A stretch of DNA of 64,000 bases from Struthidea cinerea (lineage: Eukaryota; Chordata; Aves; Passeriformes; Corcoracidae): assembly GCA_013397865.1 (NCBI GenBank), contig VZTI01001176.1, positions 229,192-293,191 of the forward strand, read 5' to 3'. The notes below the pieces were generated by a model. The model saw nothing but the letters and a program-made list of their open reading frames with translations. It did not search any database and was not told the DNA's origin. Each line of letters begins with the position of its first letter. Position 1 is the first letter of the stretch. Made by a program: the position numbers and the translations under genes. Of the stretch, positions 13,517 through 25,954 are shown one piece after another.

Positions 13517-16500
13517 AACAGCACTTTTTTCCATTGAAACTCTATGCCCTGAAATGGTGAATACTGTAACGTTTCAAACTAGAACAAGCTATTTCACTGA
13601 GCTGCCCTAAACTGGCAAGCTAATGTAAATAATTGAAGAGAAATACAAAAATATCTGTCAGTTCATTTTGTAACAATACGATGAACAGACATTGAAGAGG
13701 CAATTCACAATCAACAGGCCAAGCTAAAGCTGAAGCTGACAGAGGCTACACAGATTGTTTTAGAGGTGGAATGCTCAGTCTCAAGTGGGGAATATGAGGG
13801 GTTGCAAGCTGAGGTTACCCCTGCCCTGTATTAGCAGAGATGGGGGTGAGCTGACAGCAGACCAGACCTCTGCTGTTGGGAGGTCTGCCAGCAGTATCAG
13901 CCCAGGCTGTGCTAAACTGGGAGTTGTTTGCTGTCAGAATCCATTGGTCTGCAGAATGGCCACAGAAACTTTTTGCCTGTGGCACATGAGTATGATGATC
14001 TGCTGCTTCTCCCAGTTTCTGTCCATTCCTGAGGGTTCCCTCATCAATTACACACAAAGTACTGCTGGACCACAAAAAGTTAACTGTGTTGCACCATAAA
14101 ACAGTGAATAAATTGTGATTAAAAATGACAAAAAATAAGCAACATTAAAGTATCAAAAAGTGAGGATTCTTATAATAAAAAAAAAATTGCTTAGAGCAGC
14201 AGCCTGGGGTTTTTTGTATTCTACTGAACCACCAGAGTTTATTAAATGGTTGTGTACAGCAAGATGCTGTACATAGACTCCAGCCAAGAAAAACTGGACT
14301 GTGCACTTCCATGAGAAAAGTACTGAAGATGACACTGGCACTTTGACCTAGTGAAGCAATAGAAACTGCCACCACTGGAAGAAACAGCATCATTAAAAAA
14401 ATTAAAAATAGGTATATTCATGTTTTCTCAACCATAGCCAGCGCTTCCTGGTAGAGAAGCTACAATTTTAAGAGCACTATTTCCTTTTGGAAATGGTGTC
14501 CCATGCCTCAGAGGCCATGGCAGCGCATTGAGTGTTCCACAGTTGCAATTCCAGAGGCGAGACTGCCTCTGGGGCTGCCTCACCTGACTGAGCCAGGCAA
14601 AGCAACCAGGGAAGCTGCCTCCCCACAAGGACAGTGGTCACTGGCATGTATCTAAACTGCCCACAAAACCTGGCACTCATGGCAAAGGCAGGAATTGTTC
14701 CAAGGGCAAAGCATGACCCACACAGCTCCCATCTGCATCATTCAACCTCCTGTAATGCACTTGGTGTCTGTGTTCTTACTACCCCAACAATAATTCTGGT
14801 CAACACACCTGTGGCAGACAAAGCCACTGTCAATACTGGAACCTTACAGGCCATAAAGACACTTTGTTTTGAAAGAAAGGTGTTCCTATGTTTCATCTTC
14901 TCTTTCCCAATACTGCAGAAGTCTCGCAGCCCATACACTGTACCTTTTGTACAGTGTATCTTAATAAAGCAAATCCTGATAATGCCTCCAAACTCAAGAT
15001 GTAATTCTTGCAGTATGAACTTGGAAACTAATGGTAAATTTTCAAGCATTTTGCATTCTCTTTCACATGAGGAATGGCTTTGTTATGTGTTTTTTTAAGG
15101 AAGACTATAAGTAAAATCTCTCCTCTACATCCCTCCTACTGTTTAGGCACTCATGTCCTGATCCTGCATGTTAGGTTCCCAGCTAATTAGATCCCAGAGA
15201 TATATGGGATTCCTAGGAGTGAAAGACGTAAGGATCTCATTATAATCTTGAATGGCTTGAGAAATTAAGCTACATTATTCCCGATATTTATATTTTACAT
15301 ATAATATAACAAAAACCCATATTGTAACTCTGTACGCCCTTATAAAGTAAATCCATGAGATCTGGGAAAATGCTACATCCTCCTCTGCCCTGAACTCATC
15401 TTCATATTCGATTAAACAAGACTCCATTTAGGAACAAGGTGGAAGCAAATATCCTCTAGATGGAAATCTGTATTATGATGTACATCATATCATGACATTA
15501 GCGTTTTTTACCTAATGACACAACAGATGTCAATAGTAATAACCATCATTCACAGAGATAAAGAACAAGCAAACACATTGTCTGAAAGGTCTAATGAACA
15601 ACATGAAAAAAGCTATTTTAAAAAAATAAATCATTGAGGATATGTATTTTAGTGCTTTAGTTGGCTATTTCTAAATCTGCTTTTGAAGCAGAACATTTTC
15701 AAGCACCTGCATCACTTACCTGCATCATCTCTATAGATGGGAGGGTGCCTTAATGCTGCTTATGGCAAACAGCCAAATTCAGAAACAACAAACCAGTTCA
15801 GAAACAGCCATGCTCATCACTCACCATTGCTACCCAGGAGCTGCAAAGGTGGAATGGTGGATTACACCTGAATCAGTTTGTCAGTAAGACTAGCCAAGGC
15901 AGATAAACTCCCCACAAAAACCAGAAACTTGAAATTAATACATGGGATTATATAGTATGGTTCCCTTATAAGAGTAAAGGAACGGGCACAAGATTTCTTC
16001 TAGTGTTATTTCCTAGGGAATGAAAACAAAAGATTGTTTTGAAAGAAACAAATTCCTAATCCAAAACCCAAGCCAAAATACTATTTTGGCAGAAAAACTG
16101 TTGAAGATACCATATTTCTCTTTTAGATTTAATCTACTTTTGTAAAGAGACTTAAGATGGAATAAACTCCTCAAATTTAATTAATTGAAATTAATTGAAT
16201 TGAGGCTTCCTGCAGCATTTCATGAGTTCATGAGAAGACTGTAATGCAGCCTGAGGTGGACTGCTGGGAAATGCTGAATACTCCCTGCTGGCACCAAGAA
16301 TTTTAGAAGCTACTCTGACTGTAAGAAAAGATTATGTACTTCTTTTCAGTGAAAAGAATCCTTTCTTGGGATTGCTGGACATGGCAAAAGCTCCTCTCAG
16401 GTTAAGTCTTCTTGTGGATCAGAAATCAGATTCATGTCCATCCCCAAGGATACATGCTGATTATTTACATGTGATCCTGTGTCGAAAAAAAAGAAAAACT

Positions 16501-17920
16501 TCTTGAAAAGACCAGAAAGAAGCAACTATACAATGCCTCCAAAACACATACACGTGCTTCCATAGTAAGAAAAGCAGCCAAGATATGGATATGAAATCTT
16601 TGGGAGCACATAGTATTTTGTAAATTATTTTGATAGTGCTATTTACAGGCCACTTTCACAACAGCCACAAGTCAAGCTGCCAAAGGCCAACTGGTTAAAC
16701 TCTAAAGCCTAGCTAATCCATAGGAATTCATCACCAACTCACTTTCCATGTCTCCAACTGTGTTTTCACTCACCTACAGGTGAATCAATAAATTTAAATA
16801 TCTGTTATGAGCATCTCCTGATGCTCTCTCTCGGAAATAGTCTCATCCTCTTCCTTTGAGATCCAGAGCATTTATTGGTTTCTAAAGTAGAAAACAGTCT
16901 TTTGGAGTAAATGCCTAGTACTTCCACAGGTTTAAATACATTCTTCCCATTCTTAGATAATGCTATGTAGCTAAAACTACTCTAAAACGGTGAGGCTGGA
17001 AAAGTGAAGCTTTGCTGAGCAGACTAACATGGACAGGGAATTTGAAAATCCATGCTTGAAGAGAAAAGGAGAGAATAAACGCATGTCCAAATGTCAGGCC
17101 AAACAGGCCAATCTGGAAAAGGTTTTAGAGAAAATGAGTCACATGGGCTTTCCATTTTTCATCCAATCCTAGGGATAATGACAGGTTTCCCAGGAGGTTC
17201 CATTTCTCTGTATGGCCATAAGGAAAAAATTTAGCACCTTCCTATGTTTTTACATAGGGACGTTGTATTTTACAACAACAACAAAAAAGACAACCCAGAA
17301 GAATTTACAGTCTGGGATTGGTAAAAGCATCTTTTGCCTTCCTTGAAACTCAATTAGGAAGGCACACATTGCTCTATAAATTAACCAGGAAGGTTACGAT
17401 CTGTCTCCTGGGAAGCACCAATTCAAAACTCATTTCTAGTTGTGCACGTTTCACATGCAGAATTAGGATCCTCATCAAGCGCAATGAGCCATCTCTTCAA
17501 GAAATTTCTACCAAAATAAATTACTGAAATCAAGAAGCTGGATGTAATAACTCTCCTCTTTCCATTTCTCCTTTATGACCTCCTGCAGACAACCTGACGG
17601 AGATACGACAAATATGAAACTATGGAACTGCATTTTCAGCACATAATACATAGAGAAACATTTGTTCTTTACTGACAATTATGAATGCTTAAATGTGTTG
17701 CTGCATAAGTCACTTTTCCTACAACAATTACATGAATTATATTACATGCTTTTCCCAAAACAGGCATTTTTGCAGTGCTTCAGTCTTTGCAGAACTTGAC
17801 ACTCGGGAAGACAACTACTGCAGCTTTCCACAAGGTGGCACGGTTCCCTTTGCTGAAACACAGCATTAAACGTGCCATAGAGAAGCTGTTTTCTTCCACA
17901 AAGGTACTGGCCAATGTCAT

Positions 17921-17950
17921 AAATAGGTTTAAATAGGTTTAAATAGGTTT
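17921..17950. repeat. Perfect 3 x 10-bp tandem repeat
   Basis: The unit aaataggttt occurs three times in a row without a mismatch, followed by the truncated aag. It lies deep in an intron. It is likely a small variable-number repeat. Confidence 0.95.
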
Positions 17951-18715
17951 AAGATTTCTAACATACCTCTAAAAAAGTTCATTTTACCAAATTCTTCCAA
18001 TAGATAGTTTAATGAGTTAAAAAAAGCTTCCTTCTCTTATGATGAAATAAAGAAAAAGTATCAGGGCTTGCTGCCAGACAAAAGCAAGCTTCAAAGATAG
18101 TTAAGGCACATAATATGGCAGGGGAGAGCCTAAAGGGCTAAAAATACCTGATTTTTCCAAGTCATCAGTTTCAAATCCTATCAGACTTCTTTCAGTCTCT
18201 CAATATTTGGGGTAAAATGGACTAGCAAGGAATCTACCTACCCCATCTCCTTCCCATCCATGTGAGAAATAAAGATCCTAGAGCATTTTCCACAGGTGAA
18301 GATTTTCCCTGCTGTTTTTGGACCACTTCCCATTCCTGTGACATATGGCCATACTTGGGGCAGAGGCAGATGCACTGAACAGCTCTGCCCCCAGCCTCTC
18401 CTGCTGCATATCAACATCAGCACTGCTGAGCTTCACCTGCAGGACCCCACATATGGTTACTGCTGCTCCTGCACAGCATCTGCACTGGGCAGAAATCAGG
18501 TAAGGTGCTTTGATTCAAGTGATTTTAAAAAAGTCAAAAACACGTCTAGTTTCTCCTCTATTTCTTGTCTTGCTCCTCTCAATCACTTCTGTGAAGATTT
18601 CATTGCTCAGTTTTGATTACCCATTTAAGCATTATCAGCGTAGTTTTGCCTGAACTGGAAAAACAGAACTAGTTGTGATAGACAAAAGAGCTTTTGGCAC
18701 CGCCCCATTTCCCAT

Positions 18716-18756
18716 ATTCATGAAACAGGTACCAGATAGGTACCTGTTCCATGAAT
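18716..18756. repeat. Inverted repeat, 18-bp arms, 5-bp spacer
   Basis: The left arm attcatgaaacaggtacc and right arm ggtacctgttccatgaat pair at 17 of 18 positions around the spacer agata. Such a hairpin is unlikely by chance at this length. No gene or mobile-element end is obvious beside it. Confidence 0.9.
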
Positions 18757-20023
18757 ACTGAAGTTTAAACAGCACATGAGACAGGGAAGGGAGATCATGA
18801 CACAAATTATTTGTCCACAAAACTACTTCCATGCAGGAAGGGCTCAAAAAATACTCAGTGCAAATCACCTGGTAACGTCATAGACATATCAAAATACTGC
18901 CTCCCTATATAGCTTTCCATACCATAAGGCTCATCATGAAAGCAACAACTCTATCATTCTCAGGACTGGAACCTAATGTTCTTTCAACTCCATTTACTGT
19001 GCTCAGAATTTAGTGCTTGTCGCTGTAATAAGCACAGCTGAAACCCTTGCTTTTAAACCACCAGCAGGCCAAGCAAAGCACAACTATTTACATCTGATTC
19101 AAACATCACAAGCCAAATAATCAAGATGACAAAGAAAATTAAGTGCCCTGATCAGTCTGTTTTCTCTCTCAAAGTATATCATTAATGCTATTAAAATTAT
19201 CAACTCTCTTACACGCACAATTGTTCCTGCAAATAAGTAGCTTCTGATCCTGTCAGCTGCTGCAGCTGTAAGGCACAGCCAAAACACTTATTTAAATTAC
19301 TTGGATTTCCAATTACAGAGATCCATGTACACCCTTAATAATGGATGCAATCACAAGGCAAAACTGTCAAGAAGACAAATGTGGAGATAGAGATGCAAAC
19401 ATTCAAAACTTTCTGCTGCTTCTTTCTCCTCAAAACCCTTAGATTACAACAGTAAAAGCTTTGATTTTATTACGATGCTTTGTCATATAATGGTCTAATT
19501 TTTCCCTATGAACTGCATTCTCCAAGTCAGTTGCATTCTCTCTTCTAAAACTTGAAATTTCTTGTTCTAAATTGTAACTTCCTTGTTAGTAGCTGTGAGC
19601 TGAAGCAGACACATAAAAGAGTACTTTAAAAAGGGACAAACTTGAAAATAAAGAGCAAGTTCTGTCACTGAATGCCCCCAGAAGCCATCCAGACATATTA
19701 AAAAACAGACCCCTCTCTCACACAGACACTCAGTTGTGCAAGAGAACAGTTATTACAGTTGGACAGTAGAATCCTGAGCTCTAAAATCCAATTTCCTGGC
19801 TTATGTGATTTTAAAATAAGTCACACTTTCCTCACTCAACTGAATGAAGCTTTAAATCTGCGAATTCCTTTGATGGAATTAGTCTTGCGTGGTCAATACC
19901 CATTGTGCCAAGAGGAGGGGTAGACTCAATTTCAAAACTCAGGAGACATTCCGCACCTTGCAAGTTTATGCTTACAACTGCTAGATTTTTAATTGTTAGA
20001 CCATTGTGGATCTTCATACAGAC

Positions 20024-20084
20024 CTTGGCTTCTGGATCACTGTTGATGCTACAAGAATCATCATCATCAGATTGAGGACCATTT
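20024..20084 (-). CDS. APBB2: APBB2 61-bp acidic-linker exon (residues 392-412)
   Basis: This exon completes Arg 392 (AG|A) and encodes NGPQSDDDDSCSINSDPEAK, the acidic stretch immediately before PTB1. The core DDDDSCSINSDPEAK is the same as in mammalian APBB2. The acceptor has a long T tract then GTCACAG. The donor AAG|GTCTGT keeps G at +5 but has C and T at +3 and +4, so it looks weak. If the donor is not used, the frame stays open for 63 more codons and stops at 19832, which would give a WW-only truncated protein. The correct joining to the next exon is supported by the known continuation EAK-CFAV. Confidence 0.95.
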
Positions 20085-20194
20085 CTGTGACAAAAAAAAA
20101 AAAAGGACAAAATCAGTCTTAAAATCATATGAAAATTACAGCATGACATAAAACAGAGCTGGTCATTCCACTGAGACTTGTGAAGTCATTGTAC

Positions 20195-20280
20195 CTGAGC
20201 TTCAAAGAGGCATAGCGCAATGTTGCTCCTTCAAACTCTTTCAGACTTGGGTCTGGGTTCACAGTGGCTGCATGCAGGTC
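20195..20280 (-). CDS. APBB2: APBB2 86-bp exon (residues 364-392)
   Basis: This exon encodes DLHAATVNPDPSLKEFEGAT followed by LRYASLKL and the first two bases of Arg 392. The sequence matches APBB2 between the WW and PTB1 domains. The acceptor is TCTCTAG and the donor CTCAG|GTACAA. It lies 110 bp from the next exon, the shortest intron in the window, while its upstream intron is 438 bp. Exons 86 + 61 bp sum to 147 bp, so the pair together is frame-neutral although neither is alone. The segment has no recognised domain; in FE65 proteins it is the linker leading into PTB1. Confidence 0.95.
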
Positions 20281-20718
20281 CTAGAGACAGAGGCAGTGCT
20301 GTTAGTACAGTTTTAATACTATTATAATAGTATTAAGTACACCATCATGTTATTTCTTATCTCACAGAGAAATTAAATCCTCCCTGCAAAGAAGCGATAG
20401 TATTTCTGGCTGAAGTTGAAAAGAGGCATGCATACATATATAAAAATATTTCTCAAGCTGCATTTCATTCAGTGCAGGCATCTTATTTGTTACATAATGG
20501 CAGTTGCTCTGCTAGTTTAGATTGAATCCATTCCAAGTGGAAAGATCAGAAAAGGCAGCATGTTTGTGAGCTAGACATCCCTAGCAGTACCCCCAGTCAC
20601 TTCGGCCTAGGTTACGAATGACATTCATGGAAAAATAAAAGGGGGAAAAAACAGCCACTGCCATGCAAAAAACAAGGGTAATAGTAGTAAAGGTTCTAAA
20701 ATCTGACAATATACTTGC
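20281..20718 (-). other. APBB2 GC-AG intron, 438 bp
   Basis: This short intron starts with GCAAGT on the minus strand (GC at 20718-20717) and ends with TCTCTAG at 20281. Exons on both sides are firmly placed by protein match, so the GC donor is not a guess about the boundary. Nothing else is visible in it. Confidence 0.93.
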
Positions 20719-20781
20719 CTTCCAAATGTCACTATTAATCTTTCCCCCATTCAGTACAGCAAAATCACTCCATGGCTGTTT
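20719..20781 (-). CDS. APBB2: APBB2 63-bp exon with GC donor (residues 343-363)
   Basis: This exon encodes 21 residues, KQPWSDFAVLNGG then KINSDIWK, matching the linker after the WW domain in vertebrate APBB2. The acceptor is TGTGTCTAG. The last codon AAG is followed by GCAAGTA, so the intron starts with GC rather than GT; this is the standard form of the rare GC-AG donor class, with otherwise perfect pairing to U1. Both ends are phase 0, so leaving the exon out keeps the frame. I remember human isoforms that differ by about 21 residues; whether they correspond to this exon is an inference. The flanking introns are 4967 bp (upstream) and 438 bp (downstream). Confidence 0.94.
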
Positions 20782-23700
20782 CTAGACACATAATTATTCA
20801 CATAGGAAGAAGCACATTGATAAAAAAAAAAAAAAAGAAAAAAAAGAAAAAGAAAAAAAAAACACAAGACACTGTTGTTAGCATTGATATTTACAGGATG
20901 GGTTAGGGAACAGATCACCTCAAACTTCAACTACTTACTCCTCTATACCATGGCATTTGGAGGAAAGGGGAGAGAAGACATGCCTCTAACAGTTACTTAC
21001 CAAAACAAATGATTGAAACAAGGAAAGTTAATATAAATTAGGAACAGACAATGAAATTACTCTTTAACTATGATCTTAAAAGCAAGCAAAATGAATCTGA
21101 ATATGAATGTTGGCCACAGCTGCTACAGCCTTTGATAAAGAGCAATTAAGGGGAAACATTAGGATTTTCATTTGATTGGCACTTTTGTTATAAGACCCTA
21201 ACAGTACTGGAACTAGAAATACTGAAACATGAAAAATATATACAAGGATAAGATACATACAAGCTAAAAATCAAATATTTCTGGAGAGAAAATACAAGAA
21301 AAGGGCAAGGAAGGGAAGGAGGATTAGTAAGGAGTACAGAGATTTCTTGCTGAAAAAGTAAAAAGCTGAAAAAGTCTAGCAGCTTTTTTTAAAAAACAAC
21401 ACCAAACCAAACAAAGCACCCACCCTCTCCTTTTTCATTCAAGTTTCTCAAAAATTTTCAGGTGTTCACTGGTACAATCAAGCAAGTAGCATTGTGTTTA
21501 GCACTAAGCAACCTGAGGTTCAGCCTTTTCTGTAAAGCTTGAGAGGAACAGCTGATGCTGGAGTACCTCTCTCCTCTGTCTCATCAGGAAAGAATTCCCA
21601 CTGTCCTCAATAAAAGCCAGGAGATTTGATTGCTGGGAGACCCAGAGCCACCTCTTTATAGCTTCACCAAGTCAAGAACTCTTGAAGTTCATTCCCCTTT
21701 CAAGACGAGCTCTGCTGGGCTGTCCAGCTCAGCCCCAAGGTGAAGTGGTACCCACTAATATGGCCCAATGCAAGGTGGACTTCTCACCCTGGAAGCATTC
21801 TCAATATATCCCCACTGGAGCAATTATTTTGTGTGACACAGCTCCCAGGAGTAACCCTTTCCTAATGTGCCTTTGAATTAAGTGAGTTGTTACCTTTTCC
21901 TACCAAGCCCGTTCTCTTTAATTATTAGCTGCTAGTGGTTATGTTACCTTCAGAAGAACAACTAGAGTTGATCAAGGCCTGGGATGAGTCAGGCTATAAG
22001 AAGACACAACTACCATCACCAAATTCTGCTATGATCTCAAAGAAGCTCTTATTGAAACTTAAACACTACAGCTTTTTCTCTGCACAGGAAATGGGAGAGG
22101 CAGCAAAATTTCTAAAATTTGGAAGAGAACGTTACAAAAGACAAGGATTCATAAAGGAAGTAATTTGACAACACACAAGAGAAGATTGATCTAAAACTAT
22201 GTCAAATTTAAACAGCTGTGCAAAACCAAAAGACATCTTCATGCTTTTGGGGGGGAGGAAGGGAAGGAATGTTACAGGTTATTCATATTTAGCATTTATT
22301 AGCATTTTTTTTTAATCAGCAGGATTTTCACATAATGCTTAACCCATAATTGCTTTGGATTGAAATTGACTGATTATCTTGCGAAAGAAAAATTGCCTTA
22401 CAGCGTGTGTAAAAGTATGACATTTTCACATTATTTTCCTTTTTAAAACACTTTTTGCCATTTCTATGCATTACGGCATCATTCCTCCCGACCCATTTTT
22501 TTTTTTATTCTCTATTCAACAGTAGTAAATGTTTTTCTTTATGCTATATATCCAGAGTAAGCTACAACATAAAAATGGCTGAATTGATCTGTTCTTTGTT
22601 GACTGCCCTCAGCTGTGAGCCACATTCTACCAAGCGAAGCAAAGCTTCTGTATATTACATCATTTAAGAGACAGGGACACAATAAAATAAAATGAAGGGA
22701 AAAAAAAAGGAGGAAACAAGACAAAGGGTAAAAAGGTTTTACTCTGGGGGGGGAAAAAGGTGTTTCTAAGTGTTTGTTTGACAAACTCAAAACCTGAAAG
22801 AGCCCAAATAAACTCATTTGAAGACCGGCACATGATGCTTCACAGACAAATGTGACTTAGATAAAGTATTTTTATGGACTCACGGAAGCCAATTGGTTCA
22901 GGTATGAAGTGCTACCCATGCCAGTCCTCAGTCCTAGATTATACTATTTCATCTGCCTAAAAGCTATATATGCCCCAGCCTTTTCAGAATGAAGCAATAC
23001 AAATCCAGCATGGGGGAATGAGCTAAACCAGCCCTCTCAAAACACATTATCTTGAAGCACAGGCTTCCAAAAGCAATGAGGGAAGCAGCAGTACACAGCT
23101 CACACATGGGTTCAGCTTGGAGGTAGAAGCTCTCCACCACAAGTGACACTGCCCATGGTAGTGCTGGGATAAAGGCATTTGGGAGCCCCTATTCTAGACT
23201 GAATTCAAATCTGCTGTGAAGTGTCAGATTGACCTTATCACAGACACCCGCAGTACTCTTTCCCAGGGAGGGAAAGGAGGAGCACTTGGGTATGCAGCAG
23301 AGCAGTGAACAGGAATTGAAACAAACATCTCCTGCCAGTATCTTGGAGATGATACAGTGCTGGCACGTACCAATTGCAGAGAAAAGCCAAAAATTCATGA
23401 TAGCTGACACTGTCAAAATTATTTCATTATCTACCCCTATCTCTTAAACACACACTATGACTTATTTCTCTCTTACTGCTGCTCTGCACTGGGGTTCTGC
23501 TCAGAACCAGCTGAATCACAAAGGATTCTTCATCCAGTTCCTTTTAATAAAGCTTGGCATCTGTGGTTTCAAGAAATGCAAGGCTTTTCCTAACAGTCCC
23601 CACTATAACTCCAGCTATGCCTGTTCTTTATAGCTGTTTCAGTACTTGGAAGTGGACAAAATCCTGAGCCCAATTCATGCTCCTGTTCTGAACTCCAGTA

Positions 23701-25748
23701 CTGTAAGTCTGCTGGTACTGTATTGGAATGCTACCTTAATAACCACTGAGACAAAAAGCCAGTACTGCTGCAATAACGGTAAGATGCTTATCAATGACTG
23801 CAGAAACCTACAAAAAGTAAATATTTTTGCCTATACCTCCAACTAAAATAACTAAATGATATCATACTAATACAAATTTTGGGGATGTGCTTATTTTCTG
23901 TATCACCTTTTACAGCACAGTACATGGTCTTGGTGCTGCCATAGATATGTCTATGCATAAATCTTTGCTGGAACAAACTCCTTGCTGAATTAGAACTGCC
24001 ACATCAAAACTTAGATGAGCCTACTATGCACTCACATACATGTATGTCTTGCTTAATACACCTATACTGTCTTAAAATCTATGTTATTGTAATTCATGCA
24101 TTTTGTACTCTCATGATGCTGCTGAGAATTAATGATTATTATTTATAAACACAAACTGAATTCCATTTAAAGCAAACAGAATTGTGAAAGGTTAAAAATA
24201 CACCTAATACATTACCAGCAGGTCTGAAATTTTAATTGTAAAGACATTTTAAACAGAAGTAGAAAAATATTTCAAATGAAAATAGGCCATTTTTCCTCTG
24301 CAGTTTACCAACCATACTGATTTCTGGGTTTTTGTGAAAACCATCTACAACTCACTAATTAAAACCCTGTTCCCTACATTCTAGAGTAAGAAAAATAATA
24401 ATGGTAGAGTTATACCCTTCACATGTACATTACAGGAATTTATACTAGAAGCATGTGCAGCATTTTACGTTCAGCATTTCTGTATTTTTTCTTGTTTTCT
24501 ACCAGAATGGTAACAGTTACAGTTCTTTCTCCATGAATCCTCTCAGAAATTACTTCCAGCATGCCTGGTGCACAGTATGAGAGCTTGACTGATGTAAACC
24601 ATAACTGAAATACTGTGGTCAAGTTTGCAGACCTTACAAGTAGCATTTATGAACATATGGGAACAACCTTTCTGAAATAATGAACAAGACTGCACATATT
24701 TAAGCCTACACAGGATTAAAGTTTCAGGGTCAAGATGATAATACATACTTGAATGTCCTTAACTCCTGTTAACTTCCATATAAGTTAGTTTGGTGCATAT
24801 ATGAACAAAATCAAGAACAGAAAAAATGTTCTCTCTAAATGAATTTAAAACCAAAAAACCAAACCCCTAAGGACTGCCTGATCCAAAACTCAGAGCCAGT
24901 ACAAAGACTTCCCCTGATAGAGCTGTGGACATTTTTCTGAAAATTCAGTATAAAAACAGTTTAAAACCAACCTTATTTTATATTAGTATTTAATTCCATA
25001 GAAGTCTTCCCAGCATAGTAAAACAAGTGATTGTGTTTTTTGAAGCATACTCTTCTTTATAACAATTGATTTTATTTTTCTACTTACATGACACCAAACC
25101 CTTGGATTGTGCCTGAAAGCCTTATCCTAAAAGGCAGTACCACATACTGCTCTTTCAGCACATGTGGAGGACAGAGTGTATCTCTTTTTGTTTCTAGTTA
25201 AAGCCTGACTGCAACACTGATAGGCATTTGGTACCGGCAGGGTGTACAGAGGCTTACACTTGAGATCACTTCATGTTTATTCAACAGAAACTACCCTCTA
25301 AAGGAGCTAGTGTCTCAAATGAAGGCTCATATGTCTATTGTGACACTCCTAGCAAATGAACCAAGAAGAAAGAAGATGCAAACAGAGCCCAGCCAAAAGT
25401 CCGCCATCATATGCAAAAATTTTATGTATCCTGCATCCATATAACACAGCAATGCTTCAGCCCTATGCTACAGAACTGCCCAAGTTTCACACTCATCAGG
25501 CACTGCCTGTCTAATTTATCTGAGACATCTCTGATGTCATCCTACACATCCAAAGTTTAGGGTGTTTGATCAGGCACAACCTTTAAGAAATGAACATAGA
25601 GAATAGATACTTACGATGTATTATCAACAAGTAGCTACACTTTGGGACATTATCAGGCCAGTTTAGCTAACAGCTAAGCCTGCAAGTTTAAAAAGTTATT
25701 TCAATTTTCCTTACAGTATGTAGCCCACAAGAAGACACAGTAGGTTAC
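20782..25748 (-). other. APBB2 intron, 5.0 kb
   Basis: This is the intron between the WW exon and the 63-bp exon. It contains an A-rich low-complexity tract at 20821-20863 close to the acceptor side, and otherwise AT-rich unique sequence. I see no additional exon. Confidence 0.85.
20821..20863. repeat. A-rich low-complexity tract
   Basis: This is a run of A interrupted by single G bases (A15-G-A8-G-A5-G-A10). On the minus strand it is a T/C tract about 40 bp upstream of the 63-bp exon, so it may lengthen that exon's pyrimidine tract. Confidence 0.9.
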
Positions 25749-25954
25749 CTCAGTTTCTGGAGTAGGAGACGGAGTAATGGAACCAAGCGATCCTTTTCGT
25801 GAGCCCTGGAGATCGGTTGGGATGGACACGGGACGCTGCCATTGAGTTGTTCCTGTTGGTATGTGCCAGTAGTAGATCCCAGCAACGTCATTTATTTTTT
25901 TCCAACCAGGTGGTAAGTCTGGGTCTGTCTGAAATGAATGATCACTCCATATAT
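25749..25954 (-). CDS. APBB2: APBB2 WW-domain exon (residues 274-342)
   Basis: This 206-bp exon completes codon 274 (Asp) and encodes DIWSDHSFQTDPD followed by a WW domain of about residues 287-318. The WW signature is visible: LPPGW with the first Trp at 291, the aromatic strand YYW at 301-303, HIPTGTTQW with the second Trp at 312, and Pro 315 three residues later. In FE65 proteins this domain binds proline-rich ligands such as Mena. After it comes a Ser/Thr/Pro linker (GSRKGSLGSITPSPTPETE). The donor is GAG|GTAACC, phase 0. The acceptor is a tandem CAGCAG; I chose the inner site, which yields DE-A-DIW as in the mammalian protein. Use of the outer site would add one Ala and begin the exon at 25957. 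Confidence 0.96.

Larger units (their letters stand above)
6090..20023 (-). other. APBB2 intron, 13.9 kb
   Basis: This is the intron between the acidic-linker exon and the first PTB1 exon. It holds a GC/CpG-enriched patch at 6950-7330, a CR1 copy at 8416-8540, small AT microsatellites near 9049 and 13470, a perfect triple 10-mer at 17921-17950 and a strong inverted repeat at 18716-18756. The rest is unique AT-rich sequence with nothing else I can support. Confidence 0.85.
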
